This document shows, piece by piece, positions 42,354 to 50,506 of a stretch of DNA of 64,000 nt. The position numbers were made by a program, and so were the translations under genes. Where the stretch lies: NCBI RefSeq assembly GCF_003024675.1, contig NZ_PYLP01000002.1, positions 124,001-188,000 on the forward strand, given 5' to 3'. The notes below the pieces were generated by a model that had not been told where the DNA came from, made no database searches, and worked only from the letters and a program-made list of their open reading frames with translations. Numbering within the stretch: position 1 is the stretch's first letter; each line of letters begins with the position of its first letter. The DNA is from Faecalibacillus faecis (GTDB lineage: Bacteria; Bacillota_I; Bacilli_A; Erysipelotrichales; Coprobacillaceae).

Positions 42354-43867
42354 AAAAAATAAAATTATTGCTTTGTTTATTTATGTTAACAACTTTATGT
42401 GGATGTTCTAATTCAAACAAAAATGAATCAAGTAAAACACTTAATGCTGCCATGTTTTGGATTTCAACGTCTTTAGATCCAACAAATAATTATGATGGAT
42501 GGGTTTTAAGTCGTATTGGGGTAGGAGAAACATTGTTAAAACTTAATGAAAAATATGAGGTGGAACCAAGTCTGGCAAAATCCTATGAACAAATTGATGA
42601 TACAACTTGGAAATTGACTTTAAAAGATCATATCACTTTTTCAAATGGTAACAAAGTTACAGGAGAAAATGTAAAGGCATGTTTAGAAAGAGCTTTTGAA
42701 AAAAACACAAGAGCAATCGATTATTTTGATTTAAATCATGTTGAAGCTGACAAACAAGATGTTTATCTTTATTTAAATAAATCAAGTGGAGCAATCTTAA
42801 ATAATCTTTGTGAACCACTTTTTACTATTTATGATGCAAGTCAAAGTGAAGAAGATATTGCTAAACACCCTCTTTGTACTGGACCTTTTGTAGTGGATGA
42901 TTTTGTTTCAGAAAAAACAATTGATACAAGTAAAAATAAAAAATATTACGATGGTAAAGCAAAACTTGACCATGTTCATTTTAGTCAAGTGGCAGATTCT
43001 GATGCACGTGTTTTAGCGTTACAATCGGGTGAAGTTGATCTTGCAAATACGATTGATTATTCAAGTTTAAAATTATTTAGAAATAATAAAGATTATCAGG
43101 TTTTAGAAGTTTTAGGGCCACGTACAAATGTCATTTATATGAATAATGAAACAACATTTTTAAGTGATTTAACGATTAGAAAAGCTTTATCTTATAGTGT
43201 AGATCGTAAAAGTATTGTTAAATTGATTGGAGGAAAAGAAGCAACTGGGCTTTATTCAAGTGCTTTACCCTATGGAAATGTTTCTAATGGCTATAGCCTT
43301 GATTTAAAAGAAGCCAATCGTCTTTTAGATGAAGCAGGTTATGTTGATACCAATAAGGATGGTATTAGAGAAAAGGATGGACAAGAAATTATTTTAAATT
43401 ATTATGAAAGTGCGGATCATGGATCGGCAGATGCAAATATTATTGCGCAATCTATGCAAAGCGAAGCTAAAAAAATAGGTATTAAAATCAAACTTAATCA
43501 AGTTGAAAATGCGAATGATATTAAAGCAGCAGGAACTTTTGATCTATGTTCAGCTAATGATTCAAGTGCACCTACAGGCGATCCAGAAACCTTTATTCAG
43601 CAACGTTATTTATCAACGGGTTCAAGTAATACAGGGCGTTATAAAAACGTAAACCTTGACAATTTGATTCAACAATTTTCCACAATTTATGATTTAAAAC
43701 AAAGACAACAACTTGCTATTCAGGCAAGTGAAATGATTTTAGATGATGCTGCCAATATTTATGTTTCTTATGTTCCTTTAAATACGGTTACTTCTTCTAA
43801 GGTCAAAGGAGCTATTTGTCATCCGGTTGACTATTATATGATTACAAAGGATATTGATCTTAAATGA
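42350..43867 (+). CDS. nikA: Nickel-type ABC importer substrate-binding lipoprotein
   Basis: A 505-residue family 5 solute-binding protein. The signal ends in the lipobox 'LTTLCGC' (Cys about 19), so it is anchored outside the membrane. 'LNAAMFWISTSLDPTNNYD' and 'GWVLSRIGVGETLLKL' are closer to NikA/CntA metal-carrier binders than to peptide binders. 'VDRKSIVKLIGGKEATG' is conserved. It probably captures nickel bound to a small chelator such as histidine or a metallophore. It is followed by the two ATPases with 4-bp overlap. Confidence 0.87.
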   Translation: MKKIKLLLCLFMLTTLCGCSNSNKNESSKTLNAAMFWISTSLDPTNNYDGWVLSRIGVGETLLKLNEKYEVEPSLAKSYEQIDDTTWKLTLKDHITFSNGNKVTGENVKACLERAFEKNTRAIDYFDLNHVEADKQDVYLYLNKSSGAILNNLCEPLFTIYDASQSEEDIAKHPLCTGPFVVDDFVSEKTIDTSKNKKYYDGKAKLDHVHFSQVADSDARVLALQSGEVDLANTIDYSSLKLFRNNKDYQVLEVLGPRTNVIYMNNETTFLSDLTIRKALSYSVDRKSIVKLIGGKEATGLYSSALPYGNVSNGYSLDLKEANRLLDEAGYVDTNKDGIREKDGQEIILNYYESADHGSADANIIAQSMQSEAKKIGIKIKLNQVENANDIKAAGTFDLCSANDSSAPTGDPETFIQQRYLSTGSSNTGRYKNVNLDNLIQQFSTIYDLKQRQQLAIQASEMILDDAANIYVSYVPLNTVTSSKVKGAICHPVDYYMITKDIDLK

Positions 43868-44622
43868 GTATATTAAATTATCAAAATTTAACATTGACTT
43901 ACAATGAACAAGAGATTTTACATCATATAGATTTAATAATTCCTAGAAATCAAATTACGGTTATTGTCGGTCAAAGTGGTAGTGGAAAATCAACATTACT
44001 TAAAGCAACAATAGGATTGTTAAGTGATGATGCAAAAATTACAGAGGGAAAAATTTTATTTAAAGAAGATAATTTATTAAAAAAGAATTTAGATGGTTAT
44101 AGGGGAAAGAAAATAGGCGTGATTTTTCAAAATCCTCTCACTTATTTTGATGATTATCAAAATATTGAAGAACACTTCTATGAAAGTTTGCATACACATT
44201 TTAAATATTCAAAAAAACAATCACGTAAAATAGCTATTCATTATTTAAAACAAATGGGGTTAGAAGAAACTATTTTAAACAAGTATCCTTTTGAATTATC
44301 AGGAGGAATGGCTCAAAGAGTGATGATTGCATTAGTGTTGTGTTTACAACCTTCGCTTGTTTTAGCGGATGAACCGACAAGCAGTTTAGATGTCGTTATT
44401 CAAAAACAAATTTTAGATTATCTTTTAAATCTAAAAAAACAAACAACCTTTGTGTTTGTAACACATAACATTCAAGTGGCACGTTATATTGCAGATCAAA
44501 TTGTTGTCATTAAAGAAGGGATGATTGTAGAAAAAGGGAATGTAGAGACTATTTTTAATGCGCCTAAGCATCCCTATACAAAGTCACTATTACGAAAGGA
44601 AAAGAATAATGCGCCTATTTGA
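43864..44622 (+). CDS. nikD: Nickel-type ABC importer ATPase NikD-like
   Basis: A 252-residue ATPase. Walker A is 'GQSGSGKST', the signature 'LSGGMAQRV', Walker B 'LVLADEPTSSLD' and the H-loop 'FVTHNI'. The C-terminal 'IFNAPKHPYTKSLLRKEK' is characteristic of the DppD/NikD family. It pairs with the next ATPase to power the permeases. It overlaps both neighbours. Confidence 0.92.
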   Translation: MSILNYQNLTLTYNEQEILHHIDLIIPRNQITVIVGQSGSGKSTLLKATIGLLSDDAKITEGKILFKEDNLLKKNLDGYRGKKIGVIFQNPLTYFDDYQNIEEHFYESLHTHFKYSKKQSRKIAIHYLKQMGLEETILNKYPFELSGGMAQRVMIALVLCLQPSLVLADEPTSSLDVVIQKQILDYLLNLKKQTTFVFVTHNIQVARYIADQIVVIKEGMIVEKGNVETIFNAPKHPYTKSLLRKEKNNAPI

Positions 44623-45337
44623 AGCTAAAAATCTTACAAAGAAATACGATAAGACTGTTTTAGATCATCTTGATTTTAGTATCAATGAAGGTGAGGTTGT
44701 TGGTGTTATTGGTGTTAGTGGGTGTGGAAAAAGTACCCTTGCAAGACTTGTTTCAGGTATTGAAAAACCCTCTTCAGGTTCTTTATTATATCAAGGAAAA
44801 CCAGTTGATTTTAAAAAGGGACGTAAAGATATACAACTTATTCTTCAAAATTCAATTGAAAGTTTTTCACCAAGAATGAAAATCAGAGTTTTTTTGTATG
44901 AACCTTATCATTATTTTTATCATCTTCATAAAAATGAAGCTTTAGATTGTATAAAAAAAATCTTAAAACAAGTAGGAATGGATGAAAGTTGTTTAGAAAA
45001 ATATCCCCATGAACTAAGTGGGGGACAATTACAAAGAATAGCTATTGCGCGAGCTTTGATTATTCACCCACGATTACTTATTTGTGATGAAATTACCAGC
45101 AGCTTAGATCATGTTGTACAAAGAGAAATTATTGAACTCTTAAAAAAGTTTGTTGAAAAGAATCATATCTCTATTCTTTTCATTAGTCATGATCTTTCAT
45201 TGGTTCATGAGTTTTGTCATCAAGTTCTTGTTTTAAATAATGGAAAAATCATAGAAAAAGGAACAATACAACAATTATATAAAAGTGAAAATGAAGTTGT
45301 ACAAAATTTATTAAAAGCAGCTTACTTAAATAGTTAG
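44609..45337 (+). CDS. nikE: Nickel-type ABC importer ATPase NikE-like
   Basis: A 242-residue ATPase, partner of the preceding one. Walker A is 'GVSGCGKST', the signature 'LSGGQLQRI', Walker B 'LLICDEITSSLD' and the H-loop 'FISHDL'. In Walker B the usual 'DEP' reads 'DEI', which keeps the catalytic Glu. GAAAGGA lies before ATG 44609 inside the preceding gene; the overlap is 14 bp. A terminator overlaps the stop, so this ends the nickel operon. Confidence 0.92.
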   Translation: MRLFEAKNLTKKYDKTVLDHLDFSINEGEVVGVIGVSGCGKSTLARLVSGIEKPSSGSLLYQGKPVDFKKGRKDIQLILQNSIESFSPRMKIRVFLYEPYHYFYHLHKNEALDCIKKILKQVGMDESCLEKYPHELSGGQLQRIAIARALIIHPRLLICDEITSSLDHVVQREIIELLKKFVEKNHISILFISHDLSLVHEFCHQVLVLNNGKIIEKGTIQQLYKSENEVVQNLLKAAYLNS

Positions 45338-45362
45338 GATATTTTGAAATATCCTTTTTTCT
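45336..45362 (+). terminator. Terminator of the lar-nik operon
   Basis: AGGATATTT and AAATATCCT (45336-45344, 45347-45355) form a perfect 9-bp stem starting in the stop codon, followed by T residues. The two-base loop means the innermost pairs probably open. Confidence 0.8.
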
Positions 45363-45421
45363 TTACAATGATAAGAAGATATTGTTATAATTATAACAAG
45401 AGTTATATATAACGTGAGTTA
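45362..45421 (+). promoter_or_regulatory. Promoter with three dyads before the tetR-like gene
   Basis: TTTACA (45362) and TATAAT (45386) are 18 bp apart. A perfect 14-bp palindrome (45384-45397) covers the -10 box, a perfect 12-bp palindrome GTTATATATAAC lies at 45402-45413, and TAAC-gtga-GTTA at 45410-45421. The repeated GTTAT half-sites suggest cooperative binding by the TetR-family protein encoded just downstream. Confidence 0.75.
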
Positions 45422-45437
45422 TAGAAAGGAGGCTTTT

Positions 45438-46058
45438 ATGCCGGCAAAAAGAAAAATACAAAAAGAAGATATTTTAAAAGCAAGTATTTCAATTATTAGC
45501 CATGAAGGACTAAATGCTTTAAATGCCAGAAAGCTTGCAAAGAAATTAGGCTGTTCAACACAACCACTTTTTTATATTTATGAAAATATGGATGATTTAA
45601 AAAAAGATGTGATTGATGAAATTGTAAAGATTTTTGATCGTGAAGTTTTGAAAAGTGAAACAGGTCAATTAGAATACAGAGATATTGGAATCAACTATAT
45701 TCGCTTTGCCAAAGAAGAACCAGAATTATTTAAGCTTATGTTTAATAATGATATGAATGAAGAAGCTTTTGATTTTATTAATTTGTTTCATTCTACCAAT
45801 AAAATATTTGAAACGATTTCTAAACAAACGGGTATGTCAAATGAAAATGCTAAACAATTTCATTTAAGAATGTGGTTGTATGTTAATGGGATTGCGAGTT
45901 TAGTAGCACATCAAACTGTTGAATTTAATGATGAAGAAATTGTAGATTTGTTGAAGGATCAATATGTTTCAATGCTTCTTTATGAAGTAAAAAAAGGAAA
46001 TGTAAAAGAAGAAATTTTGGTACAACTTGCTATAAAGAATAGGGAAGGAAAAGAATGA
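45438..46058 (+). CDS. TetR-family transcriptional regulator
   Basis: A 206-residue regulator. The N-terminal helix-turn-helix is clear ('KEDILKASISIISHEG', 'ALNARKLAKKLGCSTQPL'), with the following 'FYIYENMDDLKKDVIDE'. The C-terminal part resembles WHG/TetR_C ligand domains ('LFKLMFNNDMNEEAFDFI'). It is the first gene of an operon with an ABC exporter and most likely represses it. ATG 45438 follows AAAGGAGG; the stop overlaps the ATPase start (ATGA). Confidence 0.9.
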   Translation: MPAKRKIQKEDILKASISIISHEGLNALNARKLAKKLGCSTQPLFYIYENMDDLKKDVIDEIVKIFDREVLKSETGQLEYRDIGINYIRFAKEEPELFKLMFNNDMNEEAFDFINLFHSTNKIFETISKQTGMSNENAKQFHLRMWLYVNGIASLVAHQTVEFNDEEIVDLLKDQYVSMLLYEVKKGNVKEEILVQLAIKNREGKE

Positions 46059-46819
46059 TGGAAAAAGTAATAGAGGTTTCACATCTTACAAAAGAGTATA
46101 AAAATTTAAAAGCAATTGATGATTTATCCTTTAATGTTTATCAAGGAGAAATTTTAGGATTATTAGGACCTAATGGTTGTGGAAAAAGTACAACTATTAA
46201 CTCTATTTTATCATTACTTAAATATCAAGAAGGATTTATTAAGGTTTTTGGTAAAGAAATGAAACCTGATTCTTATGATTTAAAAGCAAAAATAGGGGTT
46301 ATTTTTCAAGAAGTTGCTGTTTTTGATGAATTGAATGTTTATGATAATATCAATTATTTTTGTGGTTTATATATTCGAGATAAAAAACAAAGAAAACAAT
46401 ATGTTGACGATGCAATTAACTTAGTAGGATTAAATGATTTTAAAAAGTTCTTACCTAAACAACTTTCCGGAGGTTTACTTCGAAGATTGAACATTGCCTG
46501 TGGTATTGCTCATAAGCCTAAACTGATCTTTTTAGATGAACCAACTGTTGCAGTTGATCCACAAAGCCGTAATCATATTTTAGATGGTATAAAAAAATTA
46601 AGAGATCAAGGGGCTACAATTGTTTATACAACACATTATATGGAAGAAGTAGAAATACTTTGTGATCGTATTATTATTTTAGATAAAGGAAAGATCATTG
46701 CTCAAGGAACAAGTGATGAATTAAAGAAAGAAGCAAATATTGAGGAAAAGATTGAACGTGTAGGTCCAACTCTTAATGACGTTTTCCTAAAATTAACAGG
46801 AAAGGAATTGAGGGATTGA
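46055..46819 (+). CDS. ABC-2 type exporter ATPase
   Basis: A 254-residue cytoplasmic ATPase. Walker A is 'GPNGCGKST', the signature 'LSGGLLRRL', Walker B 'LIFLDEPTVAVD' and the H-loop 'YTTHYMEE'. The C-terminal 'GPTLNDVFLKLTGKELRD' is the usual end of drug/antibiotic-type ABC-2 ATPases. It works with the two permeases that follow. Two adjacent ATG codons occur at the start; either may be used. Confidence 0.93.
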   Translation: MMEKVIEVSHLTKEYKNLKAIDDLSFNVYQGEILGLLGPNGCGKSTTINSILSLLKYQEGFIKVFGKEMKPDSYDLKAKIGVIFQEVAVFDELNVYDNINYFCGLYIRDKKQRKQYVDDAINLVGLNDFKKFLPKQLSGGLLRRLNIACGIAHKPKLIFLDEPTVAVDPQSRNHILDGIKKLRDQGATIVYTTHYMEEVEILCDRIIILDKGKIIAQGTSDELKKEANIEEKIERVGPTLNDVFLKLTGKELRD

Positions 46820-48000
46820 TGTTTATTCATAATCTAAAGTATACAGTTAAAATACTTTTTAAAAATAAAGTTCTTATTTTTTGGATGTTTGTTTTTCCTA
46901 TTATTTTAGGTGTTTTCTTTCACATGGCTTTTGAAAATATTGAAAAAGACGAAGCTTTACAAGTTTTTGATATTGCAGTTATTGACAATAAGGAATATCA
47001 AAACCAAACAATTTATCAAGAAACCTTTAAAGAGCTTTCTAATAAAAAAAATAAGGATCAGTTATTTCATATTCATTTTGTAAATAAAAAAGAGGCTAAA
47101 CAGCTTTTAGAAGATAATGAAATAGAAGGATATGTTCTCTTTAATAAACAAGAACCACAAATTGTGATTAAAGAAAATGGTATGGAACAAACAATCTTGC
47201 AATTTGTTATGGATGAAATTAAACAAAATAAGAGGATGATAGAAGATTTAACAAAGAAACAAATTGAAGATGAAATACAGCAAGGAAACTATAATTTTAA
47301 TGTTCAACAAATTGTACATGATATTCTTCAAAAGCTCAATAACCAAGAAGTATCTTTAAAAGACACATCAAGTAGTCATTTAAGTTATATGCAAATTGAA
47401 TATTATACATTAATTGCCATGGCCTGTATGTATGGTGGAATGTTAGGTTTAACAGCTATTAATAATCAATTGGCGAATATGTCCGCTAAAGGGAAAAGAG
47501 TTTCTGTTTCACCAAATAAAAAAGGAATACTTGTCTTATCTTCAGCACTGGGTTCTTATTTAGTAAGCCTTGTTGGTTTAGCAATCCTTTTAATCTTTTT
47601 AAATTTTAGTTTAAATGTTGAATTTGGTAGTCAATGGCTTTATATAATCATTCTTTCTTTAGTTGGTGATTTAGCAGGTATTTCGATGGGAATATTTATT
47701 GCTTCTGTTTTTAGAGTTTCTGAACAAGCAAAAACAGGAATTAATATTGCGATTTCTATGTTTTTCTCGGTTCTGTCTGGAATGATGGGTGTTACTTTAA
47801 AATATGTTATTGATAAAAATATACCTATTGTTAATCTTATCAATCCTAATAATTTGATTACTGATGGTTTTTATGCTTTATATTATTACAATACATTTAA
47901 TCGATATATCAGAGATATTTGTTGTTTAGGAGTATTTATTATTGTATGTTTATTTATTTCTTTTAGGACTTTAAGGAGGGAACAATATGATTATATTTAG
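46819..48000 (+). CDS. ABC-2 type exporter permease (first)
   Basis: A 393-residue membrane protein of the ABC-2 exporter type: one N-terminal TM helix (about 20-40, 'VLIFWMFVFPIILGVFFH'), a large outside domain of about 160 residues, then five TM helices from about residue 195. The outside domain contains a long helical stretch rich in Gln and Lys. It overlaps the ATPase by one base and the next permease by 14 bp. The two permeases probably form a heterodimer. Confidence 0.88.
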   Translation: MFIHNLKYTVKILFKNKVLIFWMFVFPIILGVFFHMAFENIEKDEALQVFDIAVIDNKEYQNQTIYQETFKELSNKKNKDQLFHIHFVNKKEAKQLLEDNEIEGYVLFNKQEPQIVIKENGMEQTILQFVMDEIKQNKRMIEDLTKKQIEDEIQQGNYNFNVQQIVHDILQKLNNQEVSLKDTSSSHLSYMQIEYYTLIAMACMYGGMLGLTAINNQLANMSAKGKRVSVSPNKKGILVLSSALGSYLVSLVGLAILLIFLNFSLNVEFGSQWLYIIILSLVGDLAGISMGIFIASVFRVSEQAKTGINIAISMFFSVLSGMMGVTLKYVIDKNIPIVNLINPNNLITDGFYALYYYNTFNRYIRDICCLGVFIIVCLFISFRTLRREQYDYI

Positions 48001-49132
48001 TACCGTTTTTAAAATCTTAAATAAATTAAAAGGAAACTTAATTCTTTATACAGTGATCTTACTTGCAATTACATTATTTAATACAACTTCTGGTAATATG
48101 AATCATTATGAGGCAACAAAACCAGATATTTTGATTGTAAATAAGGATCAAAACAATGAAATAACCAAAGGATTTGTTTCGTATTTAAAAGAACAAGCGA
48201 CATTAAAAGATATCGACATCAATGATCAAGAAAAAGTAGACGATGCCTTATTTTATCGTGATGTAAGTTATGTTGTGTATATTCCTGAAAACTTTGGTGA
48301 TGATCTTGTAAATGATAAAAATCCAACGATTGAATATAAATCAAATGGTAATGAAAATGCATCTTTTACCCAAATGTTAATTGAAAAATATATAAAGACA
48401 GTAAATCTTTATAAAGAGCATTATCAAGGTAAAGCTTTAAATCAAAAAGTCAAACAAGTGATTAACCAAAAAACAAAAGTAAAACTCAACACATCCTTAG
48501 ATATTTCTAAATTGAATCAAGTAAATGTTTATTTTAATTTCTTAAACTATGCCTTACTTGCTGGGGGAGTTTACTGTATGACAATGATTCTTGCAAGTTT
48601 AAATCAAGAGGGTGTACGAAAAAGAACAATTACGAGCAGTTTTTCATATCGTAAATATAATTGGATTGTTTTTGCTTCCTTAGGTCTTGCTTCTTTTATT
48701 GTATGGTTAGCCTATATGATTATTAGTTTTATCTTATTTAAAGAAATTATGTTAAGTGGGAATGGGATTGCTTATATTTTAAATTCATTTGTTTTTTCAA
48801 TATGTAGTTTGGCCGTAGGATTCTTAATTGGAACTATTACCCATAATAAGCAAGCTATTGGAGGTATTGTCAATGTTGTTGCTTTAGGAACATCGTTTCT
48901 TTGTGGATGCTTTGTGCCAATATCATTTATGCCAAGTTATGTTTTAAAAATTGCTCATATTTTACCAACGTATTATTTTGTACAAAATAATGAACTTATT
49001 AAAACATTAGAATATTTTAAATTAGAAACATTACAACCAATAATTATTAATGGTATTATTGTTTTAGGATTTACCTTAAGCTTTGTTTTGATTACCTTAA
49101 TGATTAATAAAAGAAAACAAAAGATAGGGTGA
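47987..49132 (+). CDS. ABC-2 type exporter permease (second)
   Basis: A 381-residue protein with the same layout as the preceding one: a TM helix at about 15-33 ('NLILYTVILLAITLFNT'), an outside domain of about 140 residues, then five TM helices. 'IGTITHNKQAIGGIVNVVA' and 'SFLCGCFVPISFMP' match the conserved late region of ABC-2 permeases. It completes an exporter of one ATPase and two different permeases, controlled by TetR. The substrate is unknown. Confidence 0.88.
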   Translation: MIIFSTVFKILNKLKGNLILYTVILLAITLFNTTSGNMNHYEATKPDILIVNKDQNNEITKGFVSYLKEQATLKDIDINDQEKVDDALFYRDVSYVVYIPENFGDDLVNDKNPTIEYKSNGNENASFTQMLIEKYIKTVNLYKEHYQGKALNQKVKQVINQKTKVKLNTSLDISKLNQVNVYFNFLNYALLAGGVYCMTMILASLNQEGVRKRTITSSFSYRKYNWIVFASLGLASFIVWLAYMIISFILFKEIMLSGNGIAYILNSFVFSICSLAVGFLIGTITHNKQAIGGIVNVVALGTSFLCGCFVPISFMPSYVLKIAHILPTYYFVQNNELIKTLEYFKLETLQPIIINGIIVLGFTLSFVLITLMINKRKQKIG

Positions 49133-49136
49133 GTGT

Positions 49137-49283
49137 ATGAAAGAATTTTTATTAATTGTTGTCATTGTTATTTTAATGAATACAAAGAAACAAATATCAA
49201 AAGATCATTATTTAAGTTTAGGTATGTTAATGGCCTATTTTAAAAAGGACAAGTCATCAAGATGGATAAGAATGAATTATTAA
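49137..49283 (+). CDS. 48-residue membrane protein at the end of the exporter operon
   Basis: A small reading frame starting 5 bp after the second permease, with GGGTGAG as ribosome site. Residues 3-14 are hydrophobic ('EFLLIVVIVILM'), followed by a basic soluble tail. It overlaps the next gene by 22 bp. I recognise no family. The packing makes it a likely real gene, perhaps a small subunit or regulator of the exporter. Confidence 0.5.
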   Translation: MKEFLLIVVIVILMNTKKQISKDHYLSLGMLMAYFKKDKSSRWIRMNY

Positions 49284-49504
49284 TGAATATTTATAAAATT
49301 CATACAACACATTTAGTTATATCAAGAATTAAAAGAAATTTAGGAATTGAAGAAGATGTTGTAGAATTTTGTAAGAATAAAGTTTTAGATAAAAAGAGTT
49401 TGATATACCGTAAAGGGAAAAATTGGTATATTGAAAATGGTGCTATAAAAATAACAATTAATGCTTCAAGCTATACCATTATTACGGCACATATAATAAA
49501 ATAG
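49262..49504 (+). CDS. DUF3781 family protein
   Basis: An 80-residue basic protein of the DUF3781 type ('ELLMNIYKIHTTHLVISRI', 'EEDVVEFCKNKVLDKKSLI', 'YRKGKNWYIENGAIKITIN'). The family is small and uncharacterised, common in gut Firmicutes and often beside regulators. It is the last gene of the TetR-exporter operon by position. It starts at ATG 49262 within the 48-residue gene. Confidence 0.7.
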   Translation: MDKNELLMNIYKIHTTHLVISRIKRNLGIEEDVVEFCKNKVLDKKSLIYRKGKNWYIENGAIKITINASSYTIITAHIIK

Positions 49505-49559
49505 ATTTTCACAAGTTGTGCACATTATGCACATTTTATTCACATTGAAATTAAAATAT

Positions 49560-49961
49560 AAAGTTAGGTTATCATCATTTTGATATAGGACAATCATATG
49601 GTAATGAAAAAGGTATAGACAAAGATATCCGTAAACATGTCAAGTAACCAAAGAAAGTATAGTTCAAACCATTGAAACAACGGGACTTGGTTATTTAGAT
49701 AGGATGATTATTCATAGAGCTTAACCTTAGGAGAAAGTCAATCCAAGCAATGATCGTTATCTAGAAGGAAATAAAATTGCTTGTAAAGTTTTAGAAGATG
49801 TTTATAAGGAAGGTAAGTTAAAAGCAATTTGTGAAATTTTATATTAAGAATTTCGTGTAGAACACATGGATTTTATTGCTGGTCCAGCTACTAATACTTC
49901 TATTTTAGATGAAGATTTAAAAGTGATGTTATTTGGGTTTGCTATAGAGTATAACGATTAA
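49560..49961 (+). pseudogene. Decayed aldo/keto reductase (DkgA-like)
   Basis: No intact gene lies between 49505 and 50062. Pieces of an aldo/keto reductase are readable in order but in different frames and with stops: 'HHFDIGQSYGNEKGIDKDI', 'DRMIIHRA', 'DRYLEGNKIACKVLEDVYK', 'EGKLKAICEILY' and 'FGFAIEYND'. The conserved 'YGNE' and 'EGKLKAI' motifs identify it. The N-terminus and many inner parts are missing. Confidence 0.7.
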
Positions 49962-49993
49962 AAGATATTGACAATTTGTTAGTATCTTTTTTC

Positions 49994-50048
49994 TTGACAA
50001 TCTTTTTTATAATTATATAATTACCAATGATAATTACCATCGGTAATT
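49994..50048 (+). promoter_or_regulatory. Promoter with tandem MarR-type operators
   Basis: TTGACA (49994) and TATAAT (50016) are 16 bp apart. The dyad ATTACC-atc-GGTAAT lies at 50033-50047, and a less perfect copy ATTACC-aat-GATAAT at 50020-50034 overlaps it and the -10 box. The downstream marR gene is the likely binder. Confidence 0.8.
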
Positions 50049-50062
50049 AATAGGAGAGATTA

Positions 50063-50506
50063 ATGAAAAGTGAAAAAGTAAAAGAAATGTTAGATAGCTG
50101 TTACATGGCTAAAAGGATTTTAGATATGTTGCCTAAACTTCCTGAAGGAGTTTTACCATCCTATGTACGTTATTTAGAAACGATTATCGAACTTGAAGAA
50201 AAAAATCAAAAAGTGAAGGTTTCAGATGTGAGTGAAGTTTTAAATCTTCCTCGTCCGGGAGTTACACGTACAATTCATGCAATGGAAGAAAAAGGATATT
50301 TAAAAAAAGAAACAGCTAAACATGATGGACGTGTCACTTATGTAACCGTTACAAAAGAAGGAAAAATGATTTTTGAAAAATACAATAAAGATTATTTTCA
50401 AAAATTAGCCTTGTGTTTGAATCATGTTTCTAACGATGAAGCAGATTGTATGATTCAAACTATTGAAAAGTTTTATGAAGTTATGTGTGAAGGGAGAGAA
50501 AAATAA
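50063..50506 (+). CDS. MarR-family transcriptional regulator (second)
   Basis: A 147-residue winged-helix regulator with the recognition region 'VSDVSEVLNLPRPGVTRTI' and wing 'KETAKHDGRVTYVTVTKEG'. It is followed with a one-base overlap by a MATE efflux gene, so it most likely controls that pump through the tandem ATTACC sites upstream. GGAGAG precedes ATG 50063. It is not closely similar to the other MarR protein of the window. Confidence 0.92.
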   Translation: MKSEKVKEMLDSCYMAKRILDMLPKLPEGVLPSYVRYLETIIELEEKNQKVKVSDVSEVLNLPRPGVTRTIHAMEEKGYLKKETAKHDGRVTYVTVTKEGKMIFEKYNKDYFQKLALCLNHVSNDEADCMIQTIEKFYEVMCEGREK

